Assembly (NCBI GenBank): GCA_002067045.1
Contig: MVPZ01000213.1
Coordinates: forward strand, 1-22,961
Direction: 5' to 3'
From: Methanomassiliicoccales archaeon PtaB.Bin134
GTDB taxonomy: Archaea; Thermoplasmatota; Thermoplasmata; Methanomassiliicoccales; UBA472
Length of the DNA stretch: 22,961 nt
The translations under genes and the position numbers were made by a program. Under the pieces are notes generated by a model. It saw only the letters and a program-made list of their open reading frames with translations. It made no database searches and had not been told where the DNA came from. Of the stretch, positions 20,383 through 22,961 are shown in pieces (the first letter of the stretch is position 1; each line of letters starts with the position of its first letter).

Positions 20383-22215
20383 TCAATCGCAGTTCTCGAA
20401 TTGGCTGTTGTACAGGTCGGCGTAGAAGCCGCCCTGCTCCAGCAGCTCCTCGTGCGTGCCGCTCTCCACGATGCTGCCCTCCCTCATCACCAGTATCGTA
20501 TCGGCATCCTTGATGGTGGACAGCCGGTGGGCGATGATGAAGGACGTGCGGCCCACCGTAAGGTCCTGCATGGCATTCTGGATGATCTTCTCCGTCCGCG
20601 TATCGACGGAGCTGGTGGCCTCATCCAATATCAGCAGCGGAGCGTTCTGCACCACCGCCCTGGCGATGGTCATCTGCTGCCTCTGCCCCATGGATATCTT
20701 GGAATCCTCGTCCAGCTTGGTGTCGTACCCGTCCGGCAACGTGGAGATGAAGTGGTGGATCCCCACCGCCTTGCACGCCTCCTCGATCATCCCGTCGGTC
20801 ACCCCCTCCTTGCGGTAGGCGATGTTCTCCTTTATGGTCCCCTCGAACAGCCAGGTGTCCTGCAGCACCATGCAGAACATGTCGTGCACGTTCTCCCTGG
20901 TGAGCTCCTTGGTGGAAATGCCGTCGATCAGGATGTCCCCGGAGTTCACCTCGTAGAAGCGCATCAGCAGATTCACTATGGTCGTCTTCCCCGCGCCTGT
21001 GGGACCGACTATGGCCACCTTCTGCCCGGACCGGATGTGGAAGGAGAAGTGGTGGATCACCTCGCGCTCCGGCGTGTAGCCGAAGGAGACGTCACGGAAC
21101 TCCACGTCGCCCTTCACCTCGGTGTGCACCAGCCTCTTTCCGCCCTCGTCCTCCATTTCGGGCTCCTCAAGGAACTCGAAGACCCGTTCGGAGGCGGCGG
21201 CCACGGACTGCAGGCTGGTCATGGCCTGGGCCAGCTGCGTCAGCGGCTGGGTGAACAGGCGGACGTACAGCATGAAGGCCACGATGACCCCTATGGATAT
21301 GGCCCCGTTCAGGACCTGCACCGCGCCGACTATGCAGACGGCCACGTAACCGAAGTTGCCGATGAAGCCCATCAGGGGCATCATCAGGCCCGATAGGAAA
21401 AGGGACTTGAAGGCGCTGTCGAACAGCTCGTCGTTTATGGATTCGAACTCCCTCTGGGAGGCCTTCTCCCCGTTGTACGCCCTCACGATGACATGACCGG
21501 TGTACATCTCCTCCACATGGCCGTTCAGGCGGCCCAGATGCTGCTGCTGACGCTGGAAGTACTTCTGGGACTTGACCATGATGAAGGCCATGAGCATGAA
21601 CCCGGTTATGGCCGAGCCAACGGCGGCGGCGGTCATGACCACGTCGGTGATCAGCATCATGACCAGCGAACCGATCAGCAGGGCGGCGGCGCTCATCAGC
21701 ATGCCCACGCTCTGGTTCATGGACATGCTGATGGTGTCCACGTCGTTGGTGACCCGGCTGAGCACGTCCCCGTAGCTGGTCCTGTCGAAGTACCTCAGGG
21801 GCAGGCGGTTGATCTTCCGCGAGATGTCCGTGCGCATGCGCTTCGAGAGCTTCTGGACGATGGTGGCGACGATGAAGCCCTGGCCGTACGTCAGCACGGC
21901 CGAGAGCAGGTATATGATCACCAGGAACGTTCCGATCTCGGCCACCCCGGTCAGGTCTATGCTTCCGGAGAACATGCCGGCGGCGATGAGGTTGGTGAGC
22001 TCGCGCAGCTTGTCCGGACCGATGACCGTGAAGACCGTTCCGATGACCACCAGAACGGAGGCCACCACCAGCGCCGGGATGTACTGGCGCATGTATCCAA
22101 GCATCTTCTTCCAGGCCGCCTTGAAGCTCTTGGGCTTGCCGGCCACCATAGGACCGTGTCCCGGACCGAACCCGCCCGGCCCTCTGGGCCTCGGTCTGCT
22201 ATCGTCGGCGCTCAT
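20383..22215 (-). CDS. Heterodimeric ABC exporter subunit with the canonical catalytic site
   Basis: A 610-residue half-transporter. Residues 1-30 are Gly/Pro/Arg-rich and disordered. Residues about 45-345 form a type-I exporter membrane domain with six helices. Residues 370-600 are the nucleotide-binding domain: Walker A GPTGAGKTT (404-412), Q-loop VLQDTW (450-455), signature ISMGQ (507-511, deviating from LSGGQ), Walker B LLILDE with catalytic Glu532, and switch His563 (AHRLST). A canonical Walker B with an altered signature is what one half of heterodimeric exporters such as TM287/288 and BmrCD shows. The start overlaps the stop of the upstream partner (ATGA). The pair would export lipids, peptides or drugs; the substrate is not indicated. 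Confidence 0.93.
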   Translation of the reverse strand: MSADDSRPRPRGPGGFGPGHGPMVAGKPKSFKAAWKKMLGYMRQYIPALVVASVLVVIGTVFTVIGPDKLRELTNLIAAGMFSGSIDLTGVAEIGTFLVIIYLLSAVLTYGQGFIVATIVQKLSKRMRTDISRKINRLPLRYFDRTSYGDVLSRVTNDVDTISMSMNQSVGMLMSAAALLIGSLVMMLITDVVMTAAAVGSAITGFMLMAFIMVKSQKYFQRQQQHLGRLNGHVEEMYTGHVIVRAYNGEKASQREFESINDELFDSAFKSLFLSGLMMPLMGFIGNFGYVAVCIVGAVQVLNGAISIGVIVAFMLYVRLFTQPLTQLAQAMTSLQSVAAASERVFEFLEEPEMEDEGGKRLVHTEVKGDVEFRDVSFGYTPEREVIHHFSFHIRSGQKVAIVGPTGAGKTTIVNLLMRFYEVNSGDILIDGISTKELTRENVHDMFCMVLQDTWLFEGTIKENIAYRKEGVTDGMIEEACKAVGIHHFISTLPDGYDTKLDEDSKISMGQRQQMTIARAVVQNAPLLILDEATSSVDTRTEKIIQNAMQDLTVGRTSFIIAHRLSTIKDADTILVMREGSIVESGTHEELLEQGGFYADLYNSQFENCD

Positions 22216-22961
22216 CGTCTCATGTCCTCCTCGCTGAGCTGGGATTCAACTATCTCCCGGTACACCGGGCAGGCGTCCAGCAGTTCGTGATGCCTGCCGA
22301 TCCCGGCCACGGACCCGTTGTCCAGGACCACGATCTTGTCGGCGTCCATGATGGTCCCCACCCTCTGGGCCACTATTATGCTGGTGACGTCCGCCGTCTC
22401 CCTCTTCAGGGCGCTCCTGAGACAGCGGTCCGTGCGGTAGTCCAGGGCGGAGAATGAATCGTCGAAGATGTAGATCTCCGGCCTACGGCACACCGCCCTG
22501 GCTATGGAAAGGCGCTGCTTCTGCCCCCCGGACACGTTGGTTCCGCCCTGGGCGATGGAGGCGTTGTAGCCGCCATCCATGGCCTCCACGAACTCCGCGC
22601 CCTGGGCGATGGCCACGGCCGCCCGGACATCCTCCTCCGTCCGCTCCGCGGACATGTCGCCATAGGCCACGTTGGAGAACACCGTCCCGGAGAACAGCGT
22701 GGCCTTCTGCGGCACGTAGCCCATCTTCTTGTGCAGCGCCTCCTGCGTGTAATCGCGGACGTCCACGCCGTCCACCATCACCTTGCCGTCAGTGACGTCG
22801 TAGGAGCGCAGGAGCAGGTTCACGATGGTGCTCTTCCCGCTGCCGGTTGAGCCGATGAAGGCCACCGTCTCTCCCTTGTCCGCCTTGAAGCTGATGTCCT
22901 TGAGCACGTAATCCGCGGCGCCGGGGTACTTGAAGCTGACCCTGTCGAAGATGATCTCCCC
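22212..22961 (-). CDS. Heterodimeric ABC exporter subunit with degenerate site (partial, N-terminus beyond the window)
   Basis: Only the last ~249 residues (the nucleotide-binding domain) are inside the window; the frame runs open to 22961. It shows an A-loop-type F-K-Y-P near the edge, Walker A GSTGSGKST, Q-loop YVPQKATLF, canonical signature VSGGQKQR, then Walker B IYIFDDSFSALD in which the catalytic Glu is Asp (codon about 22461-22463), and AQRVGT with Gln in place of the switch His. Those two changes are those of the degenerate half of heterodimeric exporters, and they pair with the altered signature of the downstream subunit. It is translationally coupled to that subunit by an ATGA overlap. 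Confidence 0.93.
   Translation of the reverse strand, partial: GEIIFDRVSFKYPGAADYVLKDISFKADKGETVAFIGSTGSGKSTIVNLLLRSYDVTDGKVMVDGVDVRDYTQEALHKKMGYVPQKATLFSGTVFSNVAYGDMSAERTEEDVRAAVAIAQGAEFVEAMDGGYNASIAQGGTNVSGGQKQRLSIARAVCRRPEIYIFDDSFSALDYRTDRCLRSALKRETADVTSIIVAQRVGTIMDADKIVVLDNGSVAGIGRHHELLDACPVYREIVESQLSEEDMRR

Noticed and set aside
1..22961. CRISPR array, insertion sequence, transposase or integrase
   Set aside because: I looked for regularly spaced repeats, transposase or recombinase motifs and terminal inverted repeats and found none. Only the tRNA-Leu-derived direct repeats stand out.

Overview
The window looks like a chromosomal segment of a GC-rich methanogen-related euryarchaeon, most plausibly of the Thermoplasmata/Methanomassiliicoccales type. 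Evidence: archaeal TATA-like boxes sit about 25 nt upstream of many start codons (leaderless genes), mixed with genes carrying GGAGG-type ribosome binding sites. The gene families are archaeal or methanogen-typical: DUF116, DUF1638, CooT, a COG2403/cyclic-2,3-diphosphoglycerate-synthetase-like P-loop protein and a geranylgeranyl-reductase-like flavoprotein. Most stop codons are TGA. The lineage is an inference; no rRNA or other marker gene is present.

Layout. 1-6981: the tail of an unknown gene, an ASCH protein and a DUF3795 cysteine-rich protein (minus strand), a large anchored surface protein with an Ig-like domain, a two-domain GNAT acetyltransferase, a geranylgeranyl-reductase-like flavoprotein, and a DUF116/DUF1638 pair of cysteine-rich proteins. 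6982-10750: a gene-poor, atypical region. It holds a structured-looking convergent intergenic stretch, a relatively AT-rich membrane protein gene, and a series of three tRNA-Leu(UAA) sequences in one orientation: a degenerate copy at 8201-8281, a 3'-half fragment at 10134-10188, and the intact gene at 10663-10749. Each interval between them holds one gene: a secreted alpha/beta hydrolase with a fibronectin-III domain, and a YdhR-like dimeric barrel protein. This resembles serial integration at a tRNA 3' half, although no integrase is visible.

10787-13636: small soluble stress/redox-type proteins (pirin; zinc ribbon plus YdeI/OmdA-like; DJ-1/PfpI) and a four-helix membrane protein. 13639-16476: the COG2403 P-loop protein, a two-helix membrane protein, an archaeal zinc-ribbon protein and a 67-residue CooT-type nickel-binding protein. 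16635-19379: a tightly coupled three-gene unit of a membrane-anchored extracellular protein, an ABC-2 ATPase and an ABC-2 permease. 19388-22961: a DUF1028-TPR protein and a heterodimeric ABC exporter pair in which one nucleotide site is degenerate; the upstream subunit runs off the window end.

The observation most worth following up is the tRNA-Leu fragment series with its single-gene intervals. Next are the DUF116/DUF1638 pair, the ABC-2 unit with its exported partner, and the unexplained stretch at 7030-7360.
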